Source of the DNA: Rhypophila decipiens
Lineage: Eukaryota > Ascomycota > Sordariomycetes > Sordariales > Naviculisporaceae
Assembly (NCBI GenBank): GCA_033297075.1
Contig: MU858069.1
Coordinates: 62,001-126,000 of the forward strand
Length of the DNA: 64,000 nt
Reading direction: 5' to 3'
A program made the position numbers and the translations under genes. Below the pieces are notes generated by a model, which was not told where the DNA came from, searched no databases, and saw only the letters and a list, made by a program, of their open reading frames with translations. Shown in pieces: positions 12,658-24,367 of the stretch. Within the stretch, counting starts at the first letter, position 1; each line of letters starts with the position of its first letter.

Positions 12658-12831
12658 GATGACTGACTGGCTTGTGGATGGCATTGGGAACCGACCTTTC
12701 TTTGTTAGGCGTTGGCCATAGTTACAAAAGGCCACCTACCAGTCCTGCATCAAGAATTCCAGGCCAAGTCCTTGAACAATAACACAACAATACCCTTTTT
12801 ACTGGCCCTTCAAACCAGTGTTTTTCAACAG
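12658..12831 (-). repeat. right terminal inverted repeat
   Basis: This is the reverse-complement partner of the left arm. Complementarity stops at the inner GACTGACTGGC side and at the outer CAACAG side. Confidence 0.85.
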
Positions 12832-13293
12832 CTTCATATCGCGACCTGCACTTCACCACTGAAAGAACACCCAGAGTGCCAGGATCGAAGCTATTCATCT
12901 TGAAGAGACGGCAAGAAGCCACTCCATGCTACAAATGTATTTCTAGCCTAATACACATTCTTACATCCATGCATTGTTTGTGAATCGCTTTGCACAAGAT
13001 GAAAGGAAATGAAACGTCCAAGAGATGGAGAAACAGTGATACGACTGAGGAATTGATGATAATGGCAAGGGTAGAAATATTCCGTTGAGGAAATGAAAGA
13101 TGATAAAAGACACATGCTGTCCATCATGCCCAGGATGGATACCATTGATAGTACAGTGTTGAAATACAGGTATACAGGTAGATAGCCCCAGTATCTAGAA
13201 AAGTAAACTAAGCTAAAGTAGGTATCATAAGACATTCGTATTCGAAGCAGAAAAAAAAACAAAGAGAAAAGATTAAAAAGATTAAGAAAATCA

Positions 13294-13521
13294 TTAAAGC
13301 TGATGCCGGCTGGCTGCAGAGCGCGAGCGATCCTGTTCCTCCGGCTCGATAACACCAAGCCAATCCATTGGTGTGGAGAGCCGTGACCGAATATCAAAAT
13401 CAGGTTGGCAAAATGTGGCCAGTTTCTGGACGACATGGACGACACCCCTCATCGGGTCCGTGTCAAACGATGAACACGACCTCAACGCCCGCCGTGACGA
13501 CTCAAATGGGTGTAAATCCAT
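13294..13521 (-). CDS. possible small protein of 75 residues
   Basis: An ATG-started frame (MDLHPFESSRRALRS ... SAASRHQL) lies 45 bp downstream of the INP1 stop on the same strand. Codon use looks better than in random frames, but there is no recognised motif and the frame could equally be INP1 3' UTR. No function is proposed. Confidence 0.25.
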   Translation of the reverse strand: MDLHPFESSRRALRSCSSFDTDPMRGVVHVVQKLATFCQPDFDIRSRLSTPMDWLGVIEPEEQDRSRSAASRHQL

Positions 13522-13566
13522 AAGATAGGGGCTAAGAATGCCAAGTGTAGAATGGAAATAATGCTC

Positions 13567-15663
13567 CTAGTCAACTCCCAGACTTTCACTCGTGTTATCC
13601 AGACGTGTTTTGGGCGACGGCGGCTCATGAAGGTGGTCACCCATTCGATCGATCTCTTTTGATTTGAAAAGCTCGTTGCTGACTGTCCTTGTCATCTCGC
13701 TCTCGTAGTGGTCACTTTCTTCATCGTCCGACTCAGGGAATGTCCCTGCCATCTTCTGACTCGTAGATGGTAACCAGCCAAGGCTGTTTTTCCGCAACCC
13801 GGGATACGCCAACGATCTTGCACTGTCTTCGTCATCGGACCAGTCCCAATGGACAGGAATCTGCTCTCCGTATTCATCGGTGCCGAAAACAAAGCCACGC
13901 CACTCACCAGCAGTAATGCGAGCAGCGACATTCAACATGAGGTTGATCAAATGCGACGGAGGAGACATCAAGATTTCGCAAGTTGTTTGGATAATAGCCA
14001 TCGGAAGACGGCGGACAACTGCTAGCTTGCTCATGCTTGGCTGGGACCGTAATGGCGGTTTTCGTGGGGCAAATAGGTTGGCCGCTGGAGGTAATGGCGA
14101 TAAAGCTCTCCTGCTAGGAGAAATGCTGCTGCTGGTTGTTCCCCGTCGTCGAATTGAGGGACGTGGGCAGATAACTTCCGAAGCAGTCTCGGACAAAGGT
14201 GACGAGGAAACGGCAGATGAACATGTATCAACTGGCGCTTCCTCAGTAGGGTCAGGCGTTTTCGGACGATCTTCTTCCACCACCGTCTCGCTACTGGCAG
14301 AGGACGCCTCGGCAGCATCATTGATAGATGATGGTGCTGTCACGGAGCTGTCACATTCAGAGTTTGGGCCAGCAGACCACGTCGGAGAGCCGTTTGATAT
14401 CGATACCAGCTCCGGGGGATCTTCTTGGTCTAGAGCTCCCCCAGCAACCTCAGTCGGACATGATAACCCTAACGGAGAAGCCGGGTTAGACAGAGGAGGA
14501 GAAGGAGGCAGAGAGGACGCAGTCCATGACTTGACGCTATGGAACGACCTCTGCGAGTCGGTGGGAGATTGGGATCTTGACACATTTCTCTGGGGCTCTG
14601 ATCGACCTTCTTCTCTCACCTTGGAAGGAGGAGATGCATGCAACGTCAGCTGCGGAGGAGCCGTGACGGAGCGGAGAGCTGGAAATGTCGCGCCAAGCTT
14701 GAGCGGCTTCGAAAGCGCCTGAGATTCGTCGTCAGCATCGGCTGGTGACTGGATCTCATGCTCGTTGCTTTCGGACTCGGCATCACTACTGCTCGCCCCG
14801 GTCAACGAGGGAACAGTCTTTGGGGACACCTGAGCGTCCTCGTCTTGATCCGAGGCTTTGCCCGAATCAAACGAAAGCTCTTGGGTCTCTGGAATTACTA
14901 TTGGCTCCAACTTTGGTACATCCCTCCGGACCTTGGCGAGCTCCACCGGCGTGTGGTCTGGAGTCGGGGGTAAGGCAGGAAGAAATGGCCGTTGCGCAGG
15001 TGTCCATGGTCGCTTTTTGACCGGAGTCTGCGGTCGCTCGGGGAGAGCGACGGTGAAAGATCTCATAAATGGGCATTCGGTCTTTTCGAACTGCAGTATT
15101 GTATCGAAAACTTGTCTTAGGAGCTGGGCGCGTCGTATGTCTTCGTCGTTGGCCACCGGCACTTCTATCCTCCAGTATTGCGGCCTGCGTATCTGCAAGA
15201 TGAACTTGCTCGAAGACTCGTCCACGCACCATGCTTGACTCTTTGGCAAAATCGGTTGTAACGCGGACCCGCAGTTGAGGAATGCGACAGACCCTGGCGC
15301 GCGGTATATCCTGAACTGGCCTGTACACGTTCATGGTCAGTTAGAGACAACAGACTCATAAATATTGAAACAGAACCACGTACCAACTGCAATTGTCCTT
15401 TCCAGTTGCGAAGACCAAGACAGGGACCCAGGCGCGACATCAGGAGGCTGTGATAACCCCGACCCGACTGAAAAATGACGTGAACCGGCTGTGAAGGCCA
15501 CGATCTTGACTGATGGGTGATCGTACAGGGTTTCTACGCCGCCGTTGCTCGACTGTGACGAAGTGGCGGGTTGGGAGGATGACGAATACGTTGGGGCCGT
15601 GAATACACGACGCGGCGGAGGAAAGGGAGGAAAGGAAGGCCCCGAGGCCCGTGAAGATTCCAT
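13567..15663 (-). CDS. INP1: Inheritance of peroxisomes protein 1 (Inp1)
   Basis: Two exons (15663-15384, 15320-13567) joined across a 63-nt intron encode 677 residues. The N-terminal ~150 residues form the Inp1 domain: VETLYDHPSVKIVAFTAGSR, a central REFERENCE-like SQLERTIAVG segment spanning the splice site, then FRIYRAPGSVAFLNCGSALQPILPK and CWVD-type AWCVDESSSKFILQIRRPQYW. In yeast, Inp1 tethers peroxisomes to the mother-cell cortex through Pex3. The long middle part is Ser/Pro-rich and acidic, as in other filamentous-fungal Inp1 proteins. A hydrophobic/basic stretch near residues 500-545 (PPSHLINLMLNVAARI, GEWRGFVFG) is the second conserved block. The splice junction is supported by exact frame and motif continuity (IAVG-QFRIYR). 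Confidence 0.88.
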
Positions 15664-16695
15664 GTTGATGCCCTCACTCTAGATTTGGTGCATCGCGGGA
15701 TTTAATACGAGAGACAAACAACCATGGCGCGGCGGATGCAATTGGTGCTATTCGAAGGCGAAGACACTGGACGTTGTCTGACCGGGGCACTCTGTGGTAC
15801 TGCAACTGGCCTGGTCGCTGCTGTAACAGAGGTGGGATGATGCTGGAGTAAGTCAGCAGATTCGGGTACAGAATCTGATCGCTTCGAAACACTGGAGGTC
15901 TCTGCTCGTTGAATATCGCAGAACAACCTCGATACAACAAAAGAAATAAAGATGGAGGCAGTTGCACTGCGCCAGCAAGAAGCAATTGACAAATGGGAAG
16001 ATTTTGGCAAAGTCTCGAAAATGGTTGAGCCGGCAAGAGATCCTGACCCTTGCAGCGACGTCCCGTGCCAAAGAGCCACTGAGCCAAGCGCGTGGAGATC
16101 TAACTGTGCAAACCGCCCCACGCCAAAGACAGGGGAACCTTCAGCGGCCAGAGAGGGACTAGTGCAGCTTTTAGCGCTCAAAACGCAGGCCGACGGAAGG
16201 GTTGCAAAGTGTTTTGGTTCGATTATCTAGGCGCTTTGCGCTTTTTGCGGGTTTATTTAGATTTATATTGTAGCTCTGGCAACGGTCTTTAACATTCCAT
16301 CCGTCCACACGGGCATGCATCATAAACGGGCGGGACAAAAAGAACGGGCGTTCCCGTTTCTTGGATGTTAGTGTTATGGCAGCCAACGTCGGGTGGTGAG
16401 GCCCCGCCCACAGTCAAGGAGCTGCACTAACAAAGGGGGAAGTCCAGTGGACGCTTGGACAATGAATTGACCCCTCTTAATTGCCAACTTAATCATCTGA
16501 CATCATCGCCTCGAGGTGGGTTACGTACCTCGACCCCCTGTACGGATCCGTATCACAGTATCAGTATCCGTAATACCTGTCAATATTCGATACTGAAATC
16601 AATAACCGCGAGTATTGAATCAACTTCACCGCTCGGCAAAGGTCCAGCTCCAGAGTCCAGACCACTGCTCAGCTTCAGCATCCGCATCTGCAAAG
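15664..16695. other. divergent promoter region, INP1 / UsgS-like gene
   Basis: Roughly 1 kb between divergent starts. The frames present are short and unconvincing. A run of CGTATCAGTATCCGTAAT-like imperfect repeats lies at 16540-16610, close upstream of the plus-strand gene. Confidence 0.4.
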
Positions 16696-18109
16696 ATGGC
16701 GTCCACCAGTACCCGACCTCCACAACTTGAAATAGACAAGGAAAAGATCAAGCAGAAGCTTGATGTATCTCATTTCGACCCCAACGCCGTGATCCGGGGC
16801 ATACAGCTCACCCTGGTTGGCGGTATGTATTGCCGTAACCAAATCTCTCGATATCCTCGGTTCTTGGCTCATGATGGCATACCATATGGACAGCACATAG
16901 GGCGTTGCAGAATCCCGGCCTCTTCACCTCGAAACATTATCGACAAGCTGCCATTGCCGTAGCCGGCGGCATAGTGATCCGTCTCGTGATCTCTTTCCCG
17001 GTTCGTACCTCTTGGATCTCAGACTCATTGGTGATATGCATGCTCATACTTTTCCGCCTTCAGATAATCGGTATCAAAGTCTTACTATGGCTTTTATCAT
17101 TTGTCTTTAGCCTCGACCATGCTACCTGGGATGACAAGGTCATCAACGGCCTCACCTTTATTGAGGAGCATGTCCTCCAAGCACCCCTCTTCTTCATGAC
17201 GCTGATGCGTTATGTGACACCCACCCTTGACACTCTGTGAGTCCTGATAGCTATATTGTCCTGTCCACTCAAGAGACCATGCTGATTCCCACTCATCAGC
17301 TTCATGGACTCCCTCCGATGGGTAGACACCACCTACGTCGAGAAGCACAAGCACGACGAGGACCCGTCCCGTCTCCGAGCAATGTACTATCCCAACCTGC
17401 GGCAATACAGCGTCAAAGATGGGAGCACCAACTCCTCCAGCACGGCCGAAGCTTTATCCATGTTCGTCTACCGCTTCGCCCGCAAAGGCGCCATCTCCCT
17501 CGCCGTCTTTGCACTATCCTACCTGCCCTACGTGGGCCGATTTGTCCTGCCCGCAGCCAGTTTCTACACCTTCAACAAGGCCGTCGGCCTGGGTCCCGCT
17601 GCCATTATCTTTGGGACTGGCGTCGTCCTGCCGAGAAGATACCTCGTCATCTTTCTGCAAAGCTACTTTGCTTCTAGGAGCCTAATGCGAGAGTTGCTCG
17701 AGCCGTACTTTGCGAGAATCCACTTCACCAAGGAAGAGAAGAAGAAGTGGTTCCGCAGTCGTGAGGGGCTTCTTTTTGGGTTCGGGATTGGGTTCTACAT
17801 CCTTCTCCGTGTTCCCCTCTTGGGGGTCTTGATTTACGGTATCGCCGAGGCTGTAAGTTTTAACTCAGCCAACAAAAATAATAACCATGTATAAACGATC
17901 AAACTGACCCTCCGTCGTAGAGCACGGCATACCTCATCACCAAAGTCTCCGACCCGCCCCCACCACCCTCTCAAAGCAAAGAATTCACCGCCAGCCAGAT
18001 CGAGTGGAAGAACAAGGCCAAATTCCTCAGCCTGCCACTGGCCAACATCGACGCCCTGAACAAGGAGCCGCCTCCGTACCAAGAGATCGACCCTTATCCC
18101 CGGGGCTAA
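16696..18109 (+). CDS. UsgS-like multi-pass membrane protein
   Basis: Five exons (16696-16822, 16894-17000, 17064-17236, 17300-17852, 17921-18109) encode 382 residues. Introns of 71, 63, 63 and 68 nt keep the frame at every joint. The N-terminal block reads FDPNAVIRGIQLTLVGAHRALQNPGLF. Hydrophobic segments follow around GGIVIRLVISFPIIGIKVLLW, FVLPAASFYTFNKAVGLGPAAI and FGIGFYILLRVPLLGVLIYG. Between them is a soluble loop with MDSLRWVDTTYVEKHK and MYYPNLRQY. This pattern matches the fungal protein annotated as transmembrane protein UsgS as I remember it; its biochemical role is unknown. The tail is short and Pro-rich (PPPPPSQSKEF), ending PYQEIDPYPRG. Confidence 0.75.
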
Positions 18110-19060
18110 CTGGCCGACATGAAATTGGAGGTGAAACTATAGTGCTGCCTTCTTAATCTATACCGGTAGTTGACTGGGCCGTCTCATCTGATGTTAATAT
18201 TTCTTGGTATAGCTCCATGGATACTTGCAATTGTATCCTTCGAATTTTGGGGAGTGCTATGCTGTGTTTGTAATAAGAACGCATTGCTCTTGTGTGAAAT
18301 AACTATCTAGTCTTGCTCCATGGATAAAATCGTCAAATAACTTCAATACAAACGCAGAATAAAGATATGAAATTTTGAATTCAAGTACGGTATTGGCCCA
18401 TATATGATCATTTGCTCTGGAGGAAATTTGACTTCGGCGATTTTGCACTTTACAAGTCAAAGTTTCGTCCGAACTTGCCCGTAGCCTAGCCCAACCGCCC
18501 GCTCCGTTTCGGCCTCGTGGACATATCAGATGAAATCCAACACTTTGAAATAGATGCTTCGACTAAGTGGAATAAATGACTTAACTGGCTCGAATAAATA
18601 CCTTGACTAGCTTGAATAAATGCATTAACTGCCTCGAATAAATGCCTTAACTGGCTCAAATAAATGCCTTAACTGGCTCAAATAAATACCTTGACAAGCT
18701 TGAATAAATGCCTCAACTGGCTCGAATAAATACCTTCACTGGCTCGAATGATTGCCTAGATTGAAGGCCAAGACGGTGGTTTTAGCAGCGGCGTTTCCAA
18801 CGGACAAAATGTAAACCTAAAATGACCGGGTAACGGTGTATAGGGGTAGAGACAGAAACACGTAAAATTCACAGAGCACCATGCATTTGGATATAGCGAA
18901 CAAAAGAAACTCGTATTGAAAAGCAAAGGCCGATACTTTGTACAGATATAAGAAAAAACGAGAAAAGGTACGGATTACGCCATTCCAGTTGTCCCTGAGC
19001 CGCCCAAAACAGCCTAACGTCCTCGTCCCTCATCATGCGGTATCATTCTATTTACACATT
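18110..19060. other. intergenic between convergent genes, holds a minisatellite
   Basis: This is the 3' region of the UsgS-like gene and of the aconitase gene. Apart from the 22-bp tandem array at 18560-18757 I see no gene. Confidence 0.5.
18560..18757. repeat. 22-bp minisatellite, ~9 copies (array 1)
   Basis: A tandem array with the consensus unit AACTGGCTCGAATAAATGCCTT. Copies vary mainly at GCTC/GCTT, at TGCC/TACC and at ACTGG/ACTAG. The same unit forms a second array at 30390-30597. Confidence 0.85.
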
Positions 19061-21811
19061 TTATTTGTTGGCCTTGGCCATGGTGTTGAGAGCGCTGCCG
19101 TTCTTGAACCACTCAATCTGGGCCTCGTTGAAGGTGTGCGAAAGGGGGATCTTGAAGGACTTGCCATCCTTGGGGTGGACGACCATGGTCAGGGGCTTGC
19201 CGACGGCAAGCTCGGTGCAGAGGATGTCAACCTTGTCCTCGGGCTTGATCTTGTCGTAGTCGGCGGGGTCCGAGAAGGTGAGGGGAAGCATACCCTGCTT
19301 CTTCAGGTTGGTCTCGTGGATACGAGCGAAAGAGCGGGTAATGATGGCGAGACCGCCAAGGTGACGGGGCTCAAGAGCGGCGTGCTCACGAGAAGAGCCC
19401 TCACCGTAGTTCCAGTCACCAATGACAACCCACTTGATGCCCTTGGCTTTGTAGTCACGGGCAACGGCGGGAACAGCGTCGAACTCACCAGTGGTGACGT
19501 TCTTGACCTTGTTGGCCTCACCGTTGGCCTCGTTGATAGCACCAATAAGCATGTTGTTGGAGATGTTGTCCAAGTGGCCACGGTACTTGAGCCAGGGGCC
19601 GGCCATGGAGATGTGATCGGTCGTGGTCTTGCCCTTGGCCTTGATCAGGATAGGGAGATCCGTGGCGTCCTTGCCATCCCAAGCGTTGAAGGGCTGGAGG
19701 ACCTGGAGGCGGTCGGAGGTGGGCGAGACCTGGACCTGGACCGTGGAGCGGTCCTTAGGAGGGGCCTGGTAGGTGTCCTCACCAGGGTCGAATCCTCTGT
19801 CGGGAAGACCCTTTCCAGTGGGGGGAGCGAGCAAGAACTCGTTGCCGTCCTTGTCCTTCAACTTGTCCGTGAGGGGGTTGAAGTGGAGAGTACCAGCAAT
19901 GGACATGGCGACGACGAGATCGGGAGAGGTGACGAAAGAGTGGGTGGCGGGGTTTCCGTCGTTGCGACCAGTGAAGTTACGGTTGTAGGAGGAGAGGATA
20001 GAGTTGGCCTCGCCCTTCTTGACGTCCTGGCGATCCCACTGTCCAATGCAAGGACCGCAGGCGTTGGCAAGGACGACACCGCCGAACTCCTCAAAAGTCG
20101 AAAGCTGTCCATCTCTGGCGATCGTAGCACGAATCTGTTCGGAACCAGGGGTGACAACGAAGGCAGACTTGGCCTTGAGGCCGCTATTTAGAAAGAAAAA
20201 ATATTAGCCGAAATACCTCCTGTAAGGACATTTACATGGGTACTTGCTGATTCAATGCGTCACGTGCAATACTGGCTCCTCTTGACATATCTTCGTATGA
20301 AGAGTTGGTGCAAGAGCCGATCAAACCGACCTTGAGCTCCTCGGGCCAGTTGTTGGCCTTGACAGCCGCAGAGAACTTGGAGATGGGAGTGGCAAGATCG
20401 GGAGTGAAAGGTCCGTTGATGTGAGGCTCGAGCTCGGTGAGGTTGATCTCGAGGAACTGGTCATACTCGGCACCCTTGTCGGCCTTCAGCTCATGGGCGA
20501 ACGAGTCAGCAAAAGCAGCGACTTCGGGGCGCTTGGTGGCCTTGAGGTAGGCAGCCTGTTGCTCGGTGTAGTCGAAGACGGAAGTGGTGGCACCAATCTC
20601 GGCACTGGAATCGCAGAAGGTCAGCAAACTTTCCCACCAAATTTTCTTTTTGAAATTTGCCGACGACGACGACGACGTGATTCTTACCCCATGTTGCACA
20701 CTGTAGCAGCTCCAGAGCAGCTGAGTCCAGCGACACCGGGTCCTGTATCACTGTTAGTCAATATTTACTAAAAAAAAGGGGGAAGCTCCCCGACGCTCCC
20801 CCCACGACCCCAGGGTCAAATTCCTTCAAAACAATAAGAAAACTACTCACCGTGATACTCAACAATAGCACCGGTTCCGCCTTTTACTGTGAGTTCTCCA
20901 GCTCTTGTGTTTTATTAGCGATGGTAGAGTGAGAAAAATAGGGGGGGCGGACTTACACCTTGAGGATGATATCCTTGGGGGCGGTCCAGCCAGACATTTG
21001 ACCAGTCAGCTTAACACCGATGACCTTGGGGGCCTTGAGCTCCCAGGGCAGGTTGGCCATGACATCGACGGCATCAGCACCACCGACACCGATAGCGGCC
21101 ATGGAAAGACCACCAGCGTTGGGAGTGTGCGAGTCGGTACCAATGAGGAGACCACCGGGGAAAGCGTAGTTCTCGAGAATGATCTGGTGGATAATACCAG
21201 AGCCGGGCTTCCAGAAACCAATGTTGTACTTGGCGCAAGCACTGGCAAGGAAGTCATAGACCTCCTTGTTGATGCTGATGGCGCGGGCAAGATCCTTGGG
21301 ACCGCCAACCTGGGCCTCAATCAAGTGGTCGCAGTGGACGGTGGTAGGGTTGGCAACCTGGGGCATGCCAGCAGACATGAACTGGAGGATGGCCATCTGA
21401 GCGGTGGCATCTTGGCAAGCAACACGGTCGGGGCGGAGCTTGAGATAAGAGACACCACGCTCGATGTCCTGGCCCTCGGGATCGTCCAAATGGGAGTAGA
21501 GGATCTTCTCAGCAAGGGTGAGGGGGCGGTTGAGTCTGGACCGGACAATGGCGAGGTTTTCGGCCATCTTCTTGTAGTTGACGAAGGAGTTGACCTCGTG
21601 GATGTTTTGGCGCACCTGGAGCCATGCTCGTTAGACACCACATAAAGCGGACAAAGGACACATCGAGACTGGACATTTCGATCCAGACAAGACAACTCAC
21701 CTTCTTGTCCAAGGAGGAGTTAGAGACGGTAGCCATGCGACGGAGAGTCGTGCTGGCGCCGCCGAGCACACGGCCCCGGGCGAGGCCCTGGAGCTGACGA
21801 GTAGCCAACAT
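19061..21811 (-). CDS. ACO1: Aconitate hydratase, mitochondrial
   Basis: Six exons (21811-21701, 21615-20957, 20903-20851, 20742-20688, 20604-20236, 20183-19061) encode 789 residues, the usual length. The enzyme isomerises citrate to isocitrate in the TCA cycle. The N-terminus ([20 protein letters not shown]) is a typical mitochondrial presequence. The three 4Fe-4S cysteines are at ~391 ([10 protein letters not shown]) and ~458/461 ([10 protein letters not shown]). Active-site DSHTPNAGG is at ~198-206, and the C-terminal swivel domain carries [18 protein letters not shown]. Internal exons 3 and 4 are only 53 and 55 nt; both are needed to rebuild [12 protein letters not shown] and [12 protein letters not shown]. 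The donor of the last intron (CCC-AT/GTAAAT) leaves a slightly unusual NQQVPI segment before GLKAKSAF; that junction is the least certain. An intron near 20660 holds a GAC trinucleotide run. Confidence 0.96.
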
Positions 21812-23878
21812 GGTGAGATTCAGCGCAGGCCGGCAAGCTGATCACTGAATTCACTAATCAATTGGAGTGGAGAGGTGCAAAGCCAAAACACCAGAAGGGC
21901 TTGCTGTCGTGATGAAGAGGACGAAGGAAAATATCGCGGCTCCCCAGGGACTATGGGAGAGGAATGGCTGAGGGAGAAAAGGAAAAAAAGGTGGAGAGAT
22001 TGTCGAGATAGCAGGAAGGTTGGAGGGATTTTAGCAGGCTCTGTGGCAACGAGAACTGGAGCACTGGAGCTCCGACCACCGTCATAGCCGAGCAGGTAGC
22101 TGGGTGGTCCCCCTTTCAGCCAATCAGCAGCCTCACGATTATGCCCCCTTCTTGTTCCCCCACATTGGAACATGACATCGCGGGTGAGGCAAGAGCCACG
22201 CTAGCCAGTTTCAAGCCCTTTCCTCCCATTGTTGATGCCGAGAGTGGCCGTCCCGGGAACCTCATCTGCAATCGCTTCAACCCGCTCCTTTCGGCCTCTG
22301 TTTATTACGGAGTGTTGATTTCAGGATTGAAGACGGACTGTTTTTACGGAAATGCTTACGCGCTTCCTTGACCTGAGGCGCTTTTGGCTACAGACTTACA
22401 GCAGCGCCTCTTCAGTCTTAAAACCGCCGACCTCTCGCGGCGTCGGAAACATAAGATCCAGGATTCCAACCTCCGGCCTCCAGCTCAAAGCCCGGGATGG
22501 ACAGGGTTCCAGGAAACAAAGGATGAAATTACCGAGGCAGTGCTTGTCTCTTTGATATCATTGCTGAATCGTGAAAAATATCCTGTTATTACATACTCCG
22601 CAGTAATTGAACCCCTCATGATGAGAATTCAATTGCATGCGAAGTCGTAAGTGCTCACGGTGCTGTCGGGATGGAAGACCTCAAGTCTTGACGTTTGACA
22701 AGACCCTGGGAAGGTCGATGATGACATGTGGTGTGGTTGGTGGGTGGGTGAGGTGCATGTGCCTCCCCCAAAGCCGCCAACAACGTCCCTTCCCAATCAC
22801 AGCATCGTAGCATCAGGTCTCCCTGTAGTTGTGGAGAACTTCAAAAGGAGCTTTGAGATTTTGAGATTGATATTTTGTTGCTGGAGTAATTTCATCTTAT
22901 TTTGACGCCTTCGCAGCAAATGCCTCATGTCTTCCCGATTGCGGTTTGCAGCGAGGAGTTCGTGGTTAATCAGCCCAGACATCAACGCTTGCGCCGTTTC
23001 CGTCCTGACGTGGGGCTGGCATGTGTCGCCCACGGGGAAGGTCCAAGAAAAGTGACGCAAAAACCCTTGGTCATCCTCAAGCCAATTGGCTGACTGCTGT
23101 CATGAACCAGAACAATCAAGCAGATCAAATAGCGTGGCCAATCTATCAGTCTGAAAGCGCCAACCAGCTCTCACCGAAAGTTGAGAGAAGCACACCTTCA
23201 ATCAAGCACGGCGTTACCGGATTCCGTCCTAGGATCCGCTCGTCCTCCCGGTTCAAAGTCTGCAAGTTTCGAGTTTCTGCAACGACGTTCAGAACTTCAG
23301 GCGCTCCATATTCCCATAACGGCTTGGCGGCGGGAACATGGAAATTTTTTACTGACCTGGAGACCTTTTACTGTGGGGCCGCCGGGAGCAGGCCGTCTCG
23401 GCAACCCTATTTTCCACTCGGCCGAGGACGAGATGCGAGGGCGATAGCGCGATTGCTCCGGGTTTCGCCCGTCAAAGTTCTTGATGAAAGGCGGCGGCGT
23501 TTCGGTCAGCATTGGACCTTCCAAAACCACGAGGCTACTTAAAAATGAAGGTTATCTTGAATAGAGTTTTTATGAGACGTAATCGTAAACCGTCAGGTTG
23601 TCCAGATAGAGTTTAAACTTGGGGTTTGAGGTTTGAGGTTTGGCCACTGCACCGAAAATTCCATCCAGTGAGCTTGATCCAATCAACTTCCAGTGAGCCA
23701 CAAAAAAATGTTCTGCTGAATTTTCCCCACATCCACATTTGCGTTCACAACCACCATTTGGCACCAGCAACGGCGTCTTGATTGTAGCAGATGAGCATTG
23801 GACAGTAGTATTCCAATCCAATTTCCGTGAGGCACTCGATTTCTGTTCATTCAGGAGTCTCCATCCCCAAAACTCAAA
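21812..23878. other. 2 kb intergenic, aconitase promoter and Bud20 promoter
   Basis: No supported gene. A minus-strand frame within 22797-23060 contains an ATG-started 61-codon stretch (MSGLINHELLAANRNRED...) that looks mildly protein-like but has no motif, so I leave it uncalled. No repeats were noticed. Confidence 0.35.
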
Positions 23879-24367
23879 ATGGGCATCCCGGCAAAGCGGA
23901 CAAAGACCAAAACCAGGAGACGCCTTCGGTAAGACTCCACGATACGGTGCAAACAATTTGGGCCATTTTATACTAATGTTTTCTCAGCGACGTCGACCAA
24001 GTCCAGCAGGATATGCTGTCTCCCAGGCATCTGCAGTTGTTCAAAGAGACCAAGGCTCCTGAAGATTTACCTGGACTGGGGAGACATTACTGCGTCGAGT
24101 GTGCAAAATGGTTCGACACGGAAACAAGCCTCACCACACACACCAAGGGCAAGCCTCACAAGAGAAGGTCAGTTTTCGTCACTCTTGGCAACCTCATTGC
24201 TCTTAATGTGGCATATCGCTGACCCTCGATTTTTCGTCGTGGTTAGACTCAAGGATCTCAAGAACCCTTACACTCACCAAGAGGCCATGGCTGCTGGGGG
24301 TCTGACTTGGATCGACAATGGACCTGCAAAGCCCAAGCCCCAGGACATGGAAGTTGATATGTCTTGA
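23879..24367 (+). CDS. BUD20: Bud20-type C2H2 zinc-finger protein, 60S export factor
   Basis: Three exons (23879-23928, 23988-24167, 24247-24367) give 116 residues. A basic N-terminus (AKRTKTKTRRRLRDVDQV) precedes PGLGRHYCVECAKWFDTETS and a C2H2 finger with ligands C52, C55, H68 and H74, followed by the family signature KGKPHKRRLKDL and PYTHQEA. This is the Bud20/ZNF593 arrangement. In yeast, Bud20 shuttles on pre-60S particles and helps their nuclear export. The introns (59 and 79 nt) split codons for Arg at both joints and restore the motif exactly. It is shorter at the C-terminus than yeast Bud20. Confidence 0.9.

Larger units (their letters stand above)
11983..12831. mobile_element. Foldback / MITE-like element with ~174-bp terminal inverted repeats
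   Basis: The left arm (about 11983-12156) and the right arm (about 12658-12831) are reverse complements over their whole length, with very few differences, for example TTTTATAAC against TTTTGTAAC. The outer ends read CTGTTG, one variable base, then AAAACACTGGTTTG. About 500 bp of AT-rich DNA lies between the arms with no transposase frame, so the element must be non-autonomous if mobile. I could not identify a convincing target-site duplication: the flanks GAGCTTCCTT and GCTTCATAT share only CTTC. The superfamily is therefore not assigned. The near-identity of the arms suggests recent origin or gene conversion. Confidence 0.75.

Noticed and set aside
13880..14722. 280-codon plus-strand ORF
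   Set aside because: Antisense to the serine/proline-rich middle of INP1; no independent support.
18938..20191. 417-codon plus-strand ORF
   Set aside because: It is exactly antisense to the aconitase last exons. Its valine/glycine/leucine-rich, repetitive composition is the usual shadow of a highly biased GC-rich coding strand.
20655..20680. GAC trinucleotide microsatellite as a functional repeat
   Set aside because: Short run inside an aconitase intron; ordinary low-complexity sequence.
20905..21645. 246-codon plus-strand ORF
   Set aside because: Antisense shadow of aconitase exon 2; no motif of its own.
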